A DNA stretch of 42,525 bases, from positions 1 through 42,525 of the forward strand of contig FLMG01002017.1 in the NCBI GenBank assembly GCA_900088475.1. Direction: 5' to 3'. The notes below the pieces were generated by a model that was not told the origin of the DNA, ran no database searches, and saw nothing but the letters and a program-made list of their open reading frames with translations. Below, piece by piece: positions 12,301 to 25,765 of this stretch; position 1 is the stretch's first letter; each line of letters opens with the position of its first letter. This DNA is from Hyphochytrium catenoides. Taxonomy: Eukaryota > Sar > Hyphochytriomycetes > Hyphochytriales > Hyphochytriaceae. A program made the translations under genes and the position numbers.

Positions 12301-15300
12301 TTTTCTTTCTTCTACTTCACGTGAGACTTCAGCCCAGGACCGGCAGCAAGGCAGGGGGGAGAAGAATGGGGCAGAGAGGCTAGTGAACAAACGTCTCAAA
12401 GCGTCCACAACCTCGCTTCTCTTTCAATGCCTGGAAGGGCAGCAGATGAAGCTCCTTCATTGCTCTGATGCTCTATCCTTCGCATCGGCGAAAGTCTCAA
12501 TTGAACAAGCTCGTGTCTCTCTCCCGCACTACTCTTCAGCAGATATAGCTCTAGGACATGAGCTCCTGCCTCTCCTGGCTCTCCCCTTAGCAAATGGCAC
12601 GGGAGTTTTGGTTGTTGACTCCTTGAGCCGTCGCCTGCCGCTAGAGCAGCTCGGGATTCAGTGGCAGGGGAGAGAGGGAGAGAAAGGGAGCGTGGGGACA
12701 AGACCAGGGTCTTTCTTCAGAGTTGGTGACGAAGTGGTGGCAGAGGAAGGCATGCTTGACTTTCTTCTTAAGGCAGCTGATACTTTCTCTCGTTGCCTGT
12801 TAGAGGTGAGGAAACGAGGATTGGTCCGCAGGAGAGTCCAAAGGGAGAATACGCTGAAAGAGGTAATGAGGGAGACAGAGAGCTTCTTGCAGAAGGTTTC
12901 AGCGGACAGGCCTCTCTCTACTGGAAAGGCTCAAGGACGTGAGAGGATGCTATCTCCATCTTTCTTCCAGCGATTCTCACCTCCTGAGCTCCTGGGCGGC
13001 TATATAGACACTCTCCTTCGACTCGTTATAGAAACTCTTCCAGGATGTGATGCCTATGTCGGCTGGATGGCCTCTGACGGTGGACTGGTAGACTTCTTCT
13101 CTGCCTCTGGAAACAGCAGGATGGCAGGGAAGAGTGTGCTCAGAGGTGAGGCAGCTTTGATGCATATTCCCATGTGGATTCCCCGCGGTTTTCTCTCATT
13201 CGTAGTTGTTAACATTTTTCTCACATTCAGGAGTATCACCGTTGACCGTCCCTCAGTCATCAGCACATGTCTTGCCCTCACTGATGTCTTTCTAGCTCTT
13301 TGTGGCTTGCCATCCTTGTTTCGCTCTTCCATCTTGCTTGTCTCCCTTGTGGCCACGTACCTGTTTGAACCGGTCATTCTGGGGCAGGTCAAGGGTTGAG
13401 CTTTGAGGTGATTGATAGGAGACAGACGCTGTGTACGGAGAGCGTCCAATCATACGTCTCGCCCGAGTCAAACCTGAAGGCCAAGCTGTTCCACCCGCGA
13501 CAGTCCGGTCCTCTCATCATGGTTCCCCTGGGACCTGGACTTGGAGTGCTAGCTATCGATGGGTTTCCCGGCTGCGCAGGTGGGAGCAAGATTAGAGTCT
13601 AGGCTGTCCTCTCTCTTCATAACTCTTCCTTAAAGGTCCGCAGCTTCGAATTTTATAAGGAGATCTTCCTCCTCTAGGAGCACAATTTCTATCCGCTTTG
13701 TCCCCTGGCGGGCCTAAAGGTTCCTCTGTGCTGTTCTCTCCGTCTTCCCCAGCCTACACGATCTCAACCACGTTGCTTGGGGTTGCCTCTCATGCTCTAT
13801 GTCGTCGAATAACTCTCTTTGGCTTTGTTCCTTCCCACACTCTCTCCTTGGTCCGAAATTTGGCACATGGAAGGTGGTCGCTTTGACCCAACCTCGAGCC
13901 CAGAACCTGGCGTTTCTCAGTGGACAGAAGAGGTCCGTTTGATTGTTCCTTACGCTGCTTGAACTTGGCCGAATGGTCTATTCTCTTACCATCCTCGTTT
14001 TAAGATCTTTCTAGCTCTCTGTACTTCAGCTGTGTCCTCGCTCTGTTCAAGGGTTTCCTTTTGGATCGTTCTGACGGTAAAGTCACGCTTCCTCTTCTGC
14101 TCTCTCCCATTCACGAGCAGGTTGGGCGCATTCTGGGTTGCTCGGCTTACGAAGCTTCCAGGACGCAGCTATTGGCACGGCTACGGGAGCACCGTGTGAG
14201 CTATTATGTGAAGAGAGGAGAGATCCTGAATTCGGCGGCCAATGAGCTCTTCTCTCTCATCCCTCAGACAGAAGAGATCTCCTTATTTTCTCTTTCCACC
14301 GCGTGCTTGGGCGACGAGCGAAGCCGGTTTCCAATGAGGTTTAGACAGGCCAACCCTCTCATGGTCACCAAGGGCAAGCAAGTCCAACAGACCTCTCCAG
14401 ACGAGAGCGCGCTTGTAGCTCTTCAAGCAGGAGGCACAGGGGACGGGGACGGAATTGAGGGAGAGACGGCGAGAGAGAGCGTGAATTTTGTGGTAGATGG
14501 AGGAGAGAACAGTGATCCGGGCGTGACATATCTATCTCTCAGAGATTATGTCCTGAGTCCTGAGGATCTGGCCATAAGCTCCACCTGGGATGGAGCAAGA
14601 AGGATTAAAGAGCATAGCAGCCGCTCAGCACTGAGAATTCGGAAGGTGAACTGTCCCATCTGGCAGGAGGACAAAGAGCTGCTGATGCTGGTAAGANNNN
14701 NNNNNNNNNNNNNNNNNNCCTCGCCGGCCACCGTCGTCTACCTTGCTAACGACTCGTCGTTCCTTAGTTCCATTTGGCCAGGATTGGAGTTCGTGGTTGT
14801 TCTTGTGACTCATCCCTCTTCGCTTTTTTCACCCTCTCTCTAACATCGACTCCCTGCTCTTCAGTCTCATCCCTTGTAGAGTGGTACTACCCTGGGCATC
14901 TCCCCTAACTTTGATCTTAACTTCCCTAACCAGCTATGGTGGCTTAGCGTCGTTTTTTCCCTCGTGCTTCAGGTTAAGCATGAGATAAGCGCCTCTCTTC
15001 AGCTTATCGCAGAGAGAGGGATGAGAGTAGCCCTCCGACGCAACCTTCTGGCTGAGGCTGAAGAGACCATCTTGAGGGGTCTCGAGGAAGATTTTGCTGC
15101 TGCGGAGAAAGATGTCCTGATGGACAACATTTCCGCCCTTCATCGCCTCCTGGATGCGCAGACATCAAGAGCGGTCTCTCTCTGCTTGAGAGCTCTGCCG
15201 GGCTGTGTCTTCCTTTCTGCGGCACTGCAGCCCGGAGGACAGCTTGTTCGGCTGCAGGTGGTAGAGGACAGCAGAGAGAAGGGCATTGGACCGCCATGCC

Positions 15301-18300
15301 CTCCCAAGGCCTCGGTTATGACTCTGTCACGGCGCGGTGAGGCCACTGGGCTACCTGGCTCGGCAGGTGAGGCGACAGAAGCGGCTAGCCTTTAGACCTC
15401 CTTCTTCTGTCAATCTGCTTCCCTGCGATGCTAAGTCTTAGCAAGAGGATTACCGTTCGAAGAATGTCCTCACTCTCATTCTTGTCCCCCAAATATATAC
15501 AGAGCAGAAGATGAGATTTGACGGATTGTTCCACTCTTCAAAGAGAGAGAAGTTCTTCTCCTACTTTGACGATGGAGAGAAAGGCGAGCGGTCAGACTAC
15601 GGAGCCATCTCACTCACTCCAGCTGAGGGCGAAGAGCGAGATAGGTTTGCGGTGCTCCTGCCACTGCTGCCGAATAGCTTCCTCACAGTTACGGCCTTTG
15701 AGCACTGCGCCGGGACAGATCCTCAGACGGGAGTCCCAGGTAGGGGAGTACTCTCTCCACCCTCTGACCGAACCTTTCCTGCCAATCCACCCAGCTCTCT
15801 TTCTCCTCCAGATCTTTATCCCACCCCATCGTTGGCCTAGCCTGCTGTCTATGGTCTGTTCTCTTTCGCCCCTTGATTTCTCTCTGTCTTGCACGCTTAC
15901 TCCTAGAATTGTTCACAAAAATAGGCTCGGGCGCTCACCTCTCACGGGTCCTTAGAGCCCGGAACCATCCTCTTTCTGCAGGGTGTGGCCAAAGTGCTCA
16001 GACAGCTGACATGGCAGCTTCAAGTACAATGGGCTCGGCGGTCTCTCTTCTCTCTGTGTCGAAGAGAGAAAGCACGCCGCCTCGACGTGTTTGCTGTATG
16101 CTTTGAGGTGGCCTCTGTCCTCCTCGTCCAAGTGGAGAGCCAGCAGGTCGTAGAACTTGAGATTGGGCTAAACTTGCCCGACGCCGCCAAGAAGAGCAAG
16201 GTATTTTCCGCTCTCTTGGCTTTCCCTCCGCTTCGTTGCGTCTCTTGGTCCTTCCCATTTTCTCTTCTCGTCTTCGCTGGTCTCTTCCTCGTTTCATCGA
16301 AATTTCGGTGATCAATCCACGGCTTTGATTCTCCAAACCCCACGCTAGCTAGTAATCGCCTTTCTCACCGTCCACTTCTTGATGGGAGGCACATTCTCCC
16401 ACTGTCAAGGTCAAAATATCTTTATGAAGTCTGCCTTGGCGAGCTCTCTGTCTTTCTTTTGCGCTTTGAATGCCTCTACGTGGCATGTCAGTCACTCATT
16501 CTTTAATCTGCCCCTTCTCTGCTCTCAGGTGAAGTTGCCCTCCAACAGCGACTCTGGTGATGCAGAAGCAGAAGCTCCTTCAGAAATCTTCGTCCATCCG
16601 GCCAGTGGGCTCTCCGTCACATCTTTGCATCTGGTTGCCTGGTGCAGGGAGAGAGCGGTGGTGCCCCCGCGTGGAGTGCACTCCTGCTTGCGCAGCGGGT
16701 GCATCTTAGCGAAGAGGAGACAAGGGGTGCACTTCGATAGCACCTTCCTGTTCCCTGCAGCTAGGACGCCACCTTACCAGTGCTTTCGGATGCTCTTCGA
16801 TTCGACTACTTCTCCTTCTTTCCCAACTTCCACTCCCGCCATAGCCACTCCTGCAGGGGAAGAAAGAGGAAAGCAATCCCTTCTCCGGCTGACTGACTCT
16901 CGAGACTTGAGAGAAAGCCTCGTTCTGACCTTAACAGCCTCCCGCATTCGACCAAAGATTCTCTGGGTCATCAACTCCTTCCCGCCCAGTGGAGAGAGTG
17001 GCGGGAGGCTAAGAAAGTTCAACGAGGAAGCAGTGCAAGGGCTAAGAGAACTCGGGGAGACAGTAGAGGAAGTGCTGGCCCTTGTCTATGCGAAGGAGGC
17101 CACGCGTCTTATCCTTTCAGAGTGTCTTTCGCTTTTTTCGAGATACTTTCACACCCGGGACTACTTCTTGGCTGCTATGCAACGCTCCAGACATGGAGAG
17201 AGCGCTGTAGAAGGGGACAGCGAGCACCCTGGACTAAAGGTGGCCGTGGTACAAGGGAGTTCTAAGGTGAAATATCCTCCCGGGGCGTTGGTCCGTAAGT
17301 CAGCATTGGAACAGGAGCTCCCACCGCAAGAAGCAAAAGAGCTCCGAGAGAAGATGGAGGCACATCTTGCTCTCCTCTCAAAGACTTCCGACCTATCTGA
17401 GGCTTCTGATGCTGTCAACCCCACTGGGGCGCAGTCAGAACCCTTCCACCAGCAGTCTATGGTTCTCAACAAGGTGATAGCCTGACTCTCTTGTTGCCTG
17501 AGTCTGCCGGCTTCGAATCCCGTCCTACCTAGTCACTCCTGACCTTGCGGTGGTCTTCTCGTCGTGTAGGAACTCTATCTCTCAAGCTTAATCATCGTTC
17601 CAAGAACTTGATACTGCCTTACTCTAACGGTCTTCTTCCATCTTCACTTGCTCTTCTGGACCCGACAGAAAACGTTCTCTCTGATGATGGACCGAAGTCT
17701 TCTTCGAAGGCAGTCGACGACGATGGGAGAGGAAGTTCTCGATTTCTATCGGAGACTTAAGCACAGGAACCAGCCTGCGAAGGAGACTGGTGCGCCTTTC
17801 TAACATCTTTCTCTTCTCTGCTTAAAGGCTTCTCCTGCCGAAGTGCCTCTCCGTAGCCCCGCGACCTCCAACAACTTATCTTTTCTTTTTTTATCTTGGC
17901 CTACAATTTTCCCTTCTCGAGCATCTAGCCCTTGGAGTTACCTCGCTTTGACCCACATGGTCCTGAAGGAGTCTGGCCCTTACTTATCTGCGCATGTTTG
18001 GCTCTCTCTTACTCTCTTTATCTCGCTCTTTCTGTGCCTGTCTCTGTCTCTGTCTCTTCTATAGACCCAACCGCGGATGTGGGAGCTATCCTCTTTCTCT
18101 TTCTCAGTCTGAAGACCAGCCGCGGTGGCTCCAGAGACTGGAGTCCTGAAACTGGCTGCTTGGGCTGGAGCTCGTTTCTCTTAGGATTGGACACGTTTGG
18201 ATCCCCATCCAGCCTACGCTACTTCAGAGCTGGTGGGCCGCTGGTGGGCAGGCTGTTGGAGCTAGCCAAGGAGGTCCGAACGGAACATCTCTCGCGCTTC

Positions 18301-19841
18301 CTCTCGCCTCAGAAGGCGCGGCATGTCTTCCTCAGGAAGGTCTTGCAAGATTGGAAAGCAGAAGGGAAGCTTCAGGTTGATACGACGTTCTCTTTCTTCA
18401 GTATTCTTCCTCACGGAACGAAGGACGGCATCCTCACCTCTACTGTCCATCTATGTGGTTTCTCCCTTCTCGCGCTGCGGCAGACTTCTCTTTTCCCCCT
18501 AACTGTGTGTTTTCTCTTCCTTTCTCTCTCCCTTTCTGCTGCTATGTAAACTCTACTTTTTCTGCTACGTACACTAGGACTCAGCCGCCCTTCCTCCCTC
18601 TCATTTCCCGACGTAACTGTTGCTAATATATTCTTCTTTCCGGCCTGGGCTCCAAAGGTCCCTAAAGCCGTGCAGGACATCAGACGCCTGGCCAACTCGC
18701 CGCAGCTCGAGGCTGTGGATTCTCCGTTTCCCAGCTCCACTGTTCAGCTCCTCTGTGCAGCTCTTCTCCTCGCCACAGGTGCTAGACGGCCAGAGGGCGC
18801 TGTCCAGACAGGAGGGAGAGCGGGAAGAGGAGAAAGAGAAGGCATGGAAAGCGGAGAGAGAAAGGTGGCTGGAGGGTGGGAGTGGGGAGATTTGAAGCTC
18901 AGATTGACAAGGGAAGGCCAACTTGCACGCCTGATAGACTCTGTGGATCCATTCGAGCGATCGTCCTGGCCTTCTCTCTTCAGAGCTCGGGCGGTTCTCA
19001 GCTCCACCGCTATGCCCGGGCTCTCCCTTGCACAGAACCTTCAATGTACGACAATCTGCTCTCGCTTAGCTTCTGCGTCTCCCCTTGGCTCTTGGTGCTG
19101 TTACCTCTGTTTCATCGGATTAACTCGTGTGTCTCTACGGCTTTCCTAATTGATTGTTGCAGCTGGAGACTCTACAGCTGTGACTCCAAGTGTGTTAAGT
19201 CTCCTGGAGCTGGTGGAGCTTATGATTGGCGTTGTCATGCTGCTGAGGAGAGAGGAGGAGGAAGAACGAGCGCAGCTCCGCTCGGAGAAGGAGTATGCAT
19301 CGATAATTCAGAGAAATTATAGGCGGTCGGTCCATCGTTGGAGGAGAAAGGCAGCCATTCAGATTCAGAGGATGGTCAGAGGCCATCTTGCCAAGAAGAA
19401 AGTGAAAAGGTGCGCCGTCCAGCGCCGTACAAGCTTAAATATTGCTGAGCAAAAAGACCATCTCACCTTCCGGAGCCTTCTTTCTCCTCCCAGAGTGCCA
19501 ATGTTGCGATCTCTTATCTGTCTCTCTTTTCCTTATCTATCATTGCCCCTTAGGAGCCGGATTGTTTTCGATCCACTACCCTCTCTTCTTACCCTTTGCT
19601 CCGCTGGTGGCTCTCTCGTAGGTTAAGAGAGCTGCGAGACAGGATCGTGAACAAGCGATTCCAAGCCATCAAACCGCCAGACTCTCTGCCGCCACGGTCA
19701 CTGGTTGCACCAGAGAGGCCAAAGCCAAAGGAAAGACCGAAGGAGGAAGGGCGCCAGGAGAGGGATAAGAGAGAGAGCAAATCGCCAAAGAGAGATAAAG
19801 GAGGAGTAGGACGGAGGAAACCTCCCCCTGCAGAGACGTAA
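6359..19841 (+). CDS. Giant multi-GAF-domain protein with C-terminal IQ motifs
   Basis: Phase-consistent exons: 6359-6412, 6501-7092, 7223-7672, 7813-8035, 8203-8386, 8469-9125, 9382-9940, 10097-11646, 11885-12058, 12185-13145, 13388-13579, 13874-13932, 14121-14690, 14973-15366, 15503-15739, 15982-16200, 16529-17473, 17669-17789, 18065-18375, 18658-19045, 19163-19409 and 19622-19841. One small exon between 15740 and 15981 is needed to restore phase and was not resolved. The product is about 3,100 residues. GAF-like modules recur, each with a hydrophobic strand after a helix (VFPDHDVYIGLL, LFPKSAVLLGVL, LPGCNVYLAMAE, LPGCDAYVGWMA, LPGCVFLSAALQ). Four of them end in GVIGID, GVLVIDSLE, GVLVVDSL and GVLAIDGF. 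Near residues 3000-3043 lie two IQ-type calmodulin-binding motifs (IIQRNYRR; IQIQRMVRGHLAKKK). A Lys/Pro-rich tail follows. GAF domains bind small ligands such as cyclic nucleotides, and IQ motifs bind calmodulin. A signalling or flagellar scaffold role is inference. The 6359 start is tentative; the first ATG in the next exon is at 6591. Confidence 0.8.
14697..14718. other. Assembly gap (22 N)
   Basis: A run of N lies just inside an intron of the GAF gene, six bases after the donor GTAAGA. It does not interrupt coding sequence. Confidence 0.99.
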
Positions 19842-20147
19842 TGAAGCTGTCTCTCTCTCAAGTTGGCTTATATTAAGGCGGCACTGCTGCCTTTAACGTA
19901 TAAATAGACTAAACCTAACACTCCTGGGGACCATACCGTTCGTCACTGTGGAGCTAGCGGCAGAGTAGAGGCAGCCAGAGAGACAAGCATAACTGCTATT
20001 TAGCTCTTCCTTGGCTCATGCCGCTAAATAAAGGAGAAAGACCCTAGAGAAAAGTGCAATATCACTGACCTGTGGCACGTTGGGTCCTGCTAAGATTAAC
20101 AACGACCCTCAGCTTCGGGGACAAGAGAAGCACAAGGCTGTCCTGCT
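19842..20147. other. Convergent 3' intergenic region
   Basis: These 306 bases separate the stop of the GAF gene (plus) from the stop of the reductase gene (minus). They contain an 8-bp inverted pair, TAGCGGCA near 19954 and TGCCGCTA near 20019. No gene was seen. Confidence 0.5.
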
Positions 20148-23100
20148 CTAGCTATCTCTAGCGTAATGCTCTCTAATGATGTCTCGGCCATGGTTCAGAT
20201 TGCTCTGAACGTCAAAAGCGACCGCTGGAGTAGTGCCTCCTCCTGGCTCTTTCTCCTTGTGAGAGATCTTTGTCTCCATCTCTTCCACCAGTGCATTCGC
20301 ATTCTCTCGAAATTGTCTCTCTCTCGCCTCACAAACTTCTACTGTCAGAGGCTGATTGGGCTGCACTAGACGGCACCAGAAGAGAAAGATATTGGGGGTC
20401 CCAGGTTGATTGAGCTCACGCCGCCACCGCGCTAAATCACGAGACAGAGTGCCTTCCCATTCCAGCAAAGCGCCAAACTCTGTAACAGACAAGAGATGGC
20501 CGGAACTAAGCAAAGACTCTGGGAGGGCAAGGGCGTCCACCAGAAGGAAGAGTGTCGCCTGCCAGCGCTTGGAGTGCCATGCCATCATCCTGCGCCAGGC
20601 GACAGAGCAAACGGAAACGCAGGTGCTTAGAACTTGGATTTAAGACCCGGCGTCAGGTCCACTAGCTCCCGAACTCTTACCGCTGCAAGGCCTCAGTGGG
20701 CTTCGAGGAAGGGTCAGAGCGCCATTCTGACCCGGCCCCGTCGCCTGAGCGCATCTTCTCCGTGCAGCGGCGGCTAAGACCTACTAGAATGTTCCTTTGC
20801 TCTCCTAAGAGCCATTCTGCCAGGATTGCTGACTCCACCTATATCAAGACAAAGGTCAGAAAGGAAGGTAAAGGACACCACTGCCCAGGAAGAAGAGAGT
20901 CAAAGCCACAAGAGGGCTAAGAAGCAGGCCGTAAATATTGACTGTGAGGAGTGGCCTTACCTCTTGATCTATAAGATACTCGAAGATTTGAAGGAGAGAG
21001 AGAAGAAGGGGAAAGCCAAGGGTTAGCGGTGAGTCCCTGGGCAGCTCGTCAAACATTGTGGTTCGGCTCGCATGAGGGAGACCGATGAGGCTCGGGAACT
21101 GCAGGATCCGCTCAATGAAGCGAAGAGAGAGGGAAGGACAGCTCTCAATCAGCCGACACAGAACTACATTGGCCAAGATGCTGGTCAGCTTGATCTTGTA
21201 CTGCAGGGCAGTGACAGAGGGAGAGAAAGCAGGATGCGCTTTTTAGTCGGTAGCTGAAAGGACTCGGAAAGTACGTGTCATGTGCAAAGTCTCAAGATGG
21301 ACGAGGACTGTACGGACAGGAAAGAGAAAGGCTGTCCACATAGAAAGGAACGAGACAAAGAGAAAGAGAGAGAGACAAAAAAGTAAAACCAGCGCGAACA
21401 AAGACAGCGCAAAGAAGCGATGACTTCTTTCTCTACGTAGGTATTTACCTGAAGCATGACGTTTCTTCGCTGTAGAGCTTGGCGCTTATCCTGTCCTTCC
21501 CAGTGAATTCGGAGCTTATCGAGAACTTCAAACATCGTGCACAGCTTGACAAAGCCTTTGTCTCCTAGCAGCTGAGCCTATACACGTAGCTATTGTGAGC
21601 CATGAGAGCTACTAGGTGGAAAATAGTGAAAGATAGAGATAAGAAGACATTATGAGGTGTTGAAGCCGGCTGGAATATGAGACGTAGACGCTTCGGAAAG
21701 TAGAATGTGCCTCTGAAAAATAGGACAAACAAGGTGGCAGACGGAGTGCATAAGAGAAAGTGTGTCCTGATGAAAACGACGGGAGAAAGAGACGAAGGTT
21801 AAGTTCAATTAAGCCAAATAACTATGAGTTGCACCTGTAGCTCTGGCGTCTTTCCCTTGTCCTGTCTGGGCATGATGGCAAGGTGAACGGGCTGCTGGTT
21901 TAAAGTCTCGAAGGCAATGTTGAAGCTTATCGGTTGGTCCAGGTGAGGAAGAGGCAGAGCGATGTATAACGTTGAAGGCTGGACTGTACTCTTCTCCTAA
22001 TCGGTACGAAGATATCAGACGATGCCGAAAAGATGAAAGCAAGACAGAGATAGCCATCTGCACAAGAAGTAGAAGCCGCCAGGTAGAAGAGCATGGACAA
22101 AACGAACGGGGAAATATCGTGGCAAACAAGCTAAGTGAGGGAGGACAGGAAGCAAAGAGCAGCAGGTATCGCTGCTACAGAACAGATATAAAGCCGACAT
22201 AGAAGGTAAATGGCCCTTTCTAAGCGGGAGGGAGAAGCGAGGCCCTGGGGAAGAGGTTCGGTAACTCTAACTCAGTCCATGATATTACCGGGCTGTCCTG
22301 AGGCGAGTGATCTCCTGCTTTGTCCTTGAGCTCCGCAAAGAGAGAGTGCGCTTTAAGATACTCGTTGGCTGTCTCTTGGTTGATGGTCCCTCGGCTCAGC
22401 ATGTAAGCGCACACTTCTGGCACCAGACTAGATGGAGACCCAGAAGCAACGGCAATGTTGCGAGCATGGAGAGTCATATGACCTGAGGCAAAGTCAGAGG
22501 AGAGTCTTTAGCTTGCGAGTGATCTAAGAGGAGAGGCTATTAGACAGATTGTGCTAGGGTGTGGGTTAGGCTATAGGAAGACAAGGCAAGGGATGGGCAA
22601 CTCATTTTCAATTAAGGAAGCAGCCTTAAGAGTAATGCAACGAGTAACGTATGCAAAGTCGAAACAATGATGAGGAAATGGCGACAAGCGACTGAGGAAA
22701 AAGCTAAGGATATTAGGTGGAAGACAGAGAATGAGGAAAAGAGGAGGAGCAGAGGATGTAGGGACTAAAAGAAGGGACAAATACCGACAAGTAAAGGAGA
22801 TCATGAGACAAAGAGAGGGGGAGAGAGGGAGAGAGAGAGAGAGAGGAGACTAGTGAGAGTGGGAAAAGAGACAACAGGGAAAGAGGAATCAGAGGCGCAC
22901 ACACAGACCGCTCTGGATGCCCGTGATGGCCAAAGCCCGGACGGCAGCAAAGTTCTGTGCAAGTCCGACGCACACGATGGTTCGTGCCAGCTCCTCAGCC
23001 GACGGTCGACGTAAGATCTCATGCGAGACGCGGTACCCGGGATGTGTTTGAACAGCACCTGCAGGAAAGGAGTAAGGGCATTTGATTAGACGGGAAAGTG

Positions 23101-23731
23101 ATTAGACAGAGAAGCAGATAACCGAAGGAATTCTAGAGAGAGTCAGAGATGTAAGCGGCGTTCAGGACAGACTGCAGCACCAAAAGGAGCTTTGCTTGCA
23201 TCGCCGATAGCAGAAAGAGAGGGAGTGGAAGAGCCCGGGAACAAGGGAGCCACCGCCAATATCAAGCACAGAAGAGTGAGGAGTAATACAAGGAAAGATC
23301 TGAAAGAGCAAGAGAGCACAAAAGAAAAATTATCAAGGCTCGAGACCTCCTTTACTTCCCACAGCGACAGGCAGCTCCAGCTCGCCGATCAGACATTTGG
23401 AGCCGTTGACTTCGGCGACACGGTAGGAGGAGAGGGAAGAGTAGCGCCCGGAGCGGCAGGCAAACGCGTGCGCCGCTGCCTCCAGAGCCCGGAAGTCTTG
23501 GCCGGTGGCCAGACAGACCGCATCAATGCCATTCATTATGCCCTGATCAAGACAGGAAGCAGATAATGAGCTAGATATCCTGAAGAGCGGAGGAAGCCCG
23601 TCTTTTTCTGCAGAGAGATCTAAAATTCGGCCCTGACTCTCCGCGTCACACCCGCCATTTTCAGTTCCGCATTTTTGAGTCGATGTTGAGCGATTATACC
23701 TCTTTCTATCCCTCCCTCTCCCTCTCCCTCT

Positions 23732-23769
<38 letters not shown>

Positions 23770-25734
23770 TTCTCTCTGTCTCTCTTTTTCTCTCTGTCTC
23801 TCTCTTTTGTTGACGTTCATTGGGTCTATCACTGTGTGGCTAGGCCATTCATAGACTCTCCCATCCACTCTCCTCAGCTCCCAAACGATCAGTCCCTAGC
23901 AGTATCATTTAAGCCTTTTCTACCTTATTATGCGTGCAGGCTCTGTACGGGTCGACTCTGGCAAATGTGACGGCTTCCAAGATTCTTTCTGCCACCTCTT
24001 CTCCCTTGACACCCTTGTAAGACAGTTGGTGCAAGGGGACACAGAAGCAGGCTGAGGCCCGCCTCTCAGGCGACAGATTGGTCAATATTCTCAGTCCACA
24101 GCGGCCGCCCGTAAGCTCAGCAAGCAGGGGACTGATCCCTAAGGAAGGCAAATGAGCCTTCTTGCCAAGCAGAGCCGGAAGGGAGGAGAGGCCCACTCTA
24201 GACTTGAAACCCAGATCAACAAGAAGAAGAAGAAGAAGAAAAGATAGAGACCAAAACTTGGAGGGCGCAGTGAACAAGGTGTAAGAAGTGCTTCGGAAAG
24301 GAAGACAAAGACCAGGACCAGGGAGGAAGAGAGAGTAGAGACAGGGAGAGAACAGCAATCTCTGACCCTCCGCCACTGTGTTAACCACGTTGGCTCCCAT
24401 GGCCTCACACACGTCCACGTCCAAATGCACCACAAGGAGCCCTTCTAACGCTTGCCCTTGGCAGAGTCCGTCTTCTTGTCTAGTTCGAGGATGCAGGCAA
24501 GGGTCACAAGGCTCAGCTTTCTGACCCTCGAGCCCTCAATGACTGTTATCTTTCAAGTAAAGAGGCTGCTCCGTGCTGTCTGGGTTTTCCCTTTTCCAAT
24601 CCTCTCCTTGTCCACTTTCTTTCACTCTCCGCGACGTAAACCGTCCCATGGCGCAATCCTAAATCCCTGCTGCCTACCTACTGGCTCTCGTCTACATGGC
24701 CATCTCAACCACTCGCCGGGACTCTCTTCGTTTTGATTCATGTCTAACTGCCACTCTTAGTTTCTGTTAGGTTCAACCACGTGGCTCACCTTGGAGGGTA
24801 CCAGGTCGGGTCCGTCTCTGAGACCACGCGTGCGTAACAGTCACGTACCCCTCCTCCTCTTCTCTTCATACTTAGGCAGAAGGTGTCCGCCGTCTCAATG
24901 ATCTCTGTCTTGCTCTTCTTCAGTGAAAGAAGCGCCTCTGACAGTGATGGAACATCTAGAATGTGCACCTGAGCCGTCATTATATTCCCGCTGTAGCTGG
25001 TACGGAACCCTCCGCTGCCAGCAATGAGCTTGGCTCCACCAGAGGCCGCGGCAATGACGGAAGGCTCCTCAATGGCCATAGGCACCACCTTATGCACTCC
25101 GTCAATCACGAAGTTCAGTCCTAGGCTGAAGGGAACAAAGGCCGATAGCGCGAGATAAAATGGGCACAGGAGAGGGAAAACGTATGAGCGGGAAGGGGGA
25201 GACGCAGGCGATTGTCAGAAGTGTACGCAGTCCGACGCTCTATCTTCTTCAAAACAGAGGTGGAAGGGCAAAATGCCACAGACAGAGGACCAGCTCACCC
25301 TAAGCTTGGTCCGGCTTAGCTTAGGATAGAGATGCAACGCTCCAGGCAATAAGGGCAGAGAATGTGATAAAACCACTGTTCGTAAAAAAAGAGGACATAC
25401 TCTAGGAGAGGAGTACGGAGAGAGACAGCAAGCGCTCTCGATAAGGGACTATGTAGTTGAGAGAGAAGACAGAGCACCAACCCGACAGGCACTCCTAGCA
25501 CTCCGATGCAGTTCTCCACCATCAGGTTCGCCAGTTTGACTGGAAGGCTGAAGAGATTCTCCTGGCCATCCGTCGAGCCCAGGGGCCGACTCAGGGGGCT
25601 CGAAGGGGGTGACCCCACTGCAAAGGGGACCAAGGGTTACTGAGAGCCGGAGCAATGGCAGATTGAGAGAAGAAGAAGAAGGTGAGAGAAAGAGGCCGTC
25701 GCTATGCGAGGACTAGCTTGGTCAGGGGAGCGAA

Positions 25735-25765
<31 letters not shown>

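Noticed and set aside
17505-17530. GGCTTCGAATCCCGTC resembling a tRNA T-arm
   Set aside because: No acceptor stem, D-arm or anticodon arm is in the right place; it lies in an intron of the GAF gene.
23040-23060. Apparent Lys-to-Gln change (GGAVQTHP) at a catalytic lysine of the reductase
   Set aside because: In class II reductases the catalytic lysine lies in the THNKGIMNG segment, about 16 residues before the ATGND aspartate. That lysine is present here, so the GGAVQTHP Gln is not an active-site loss.
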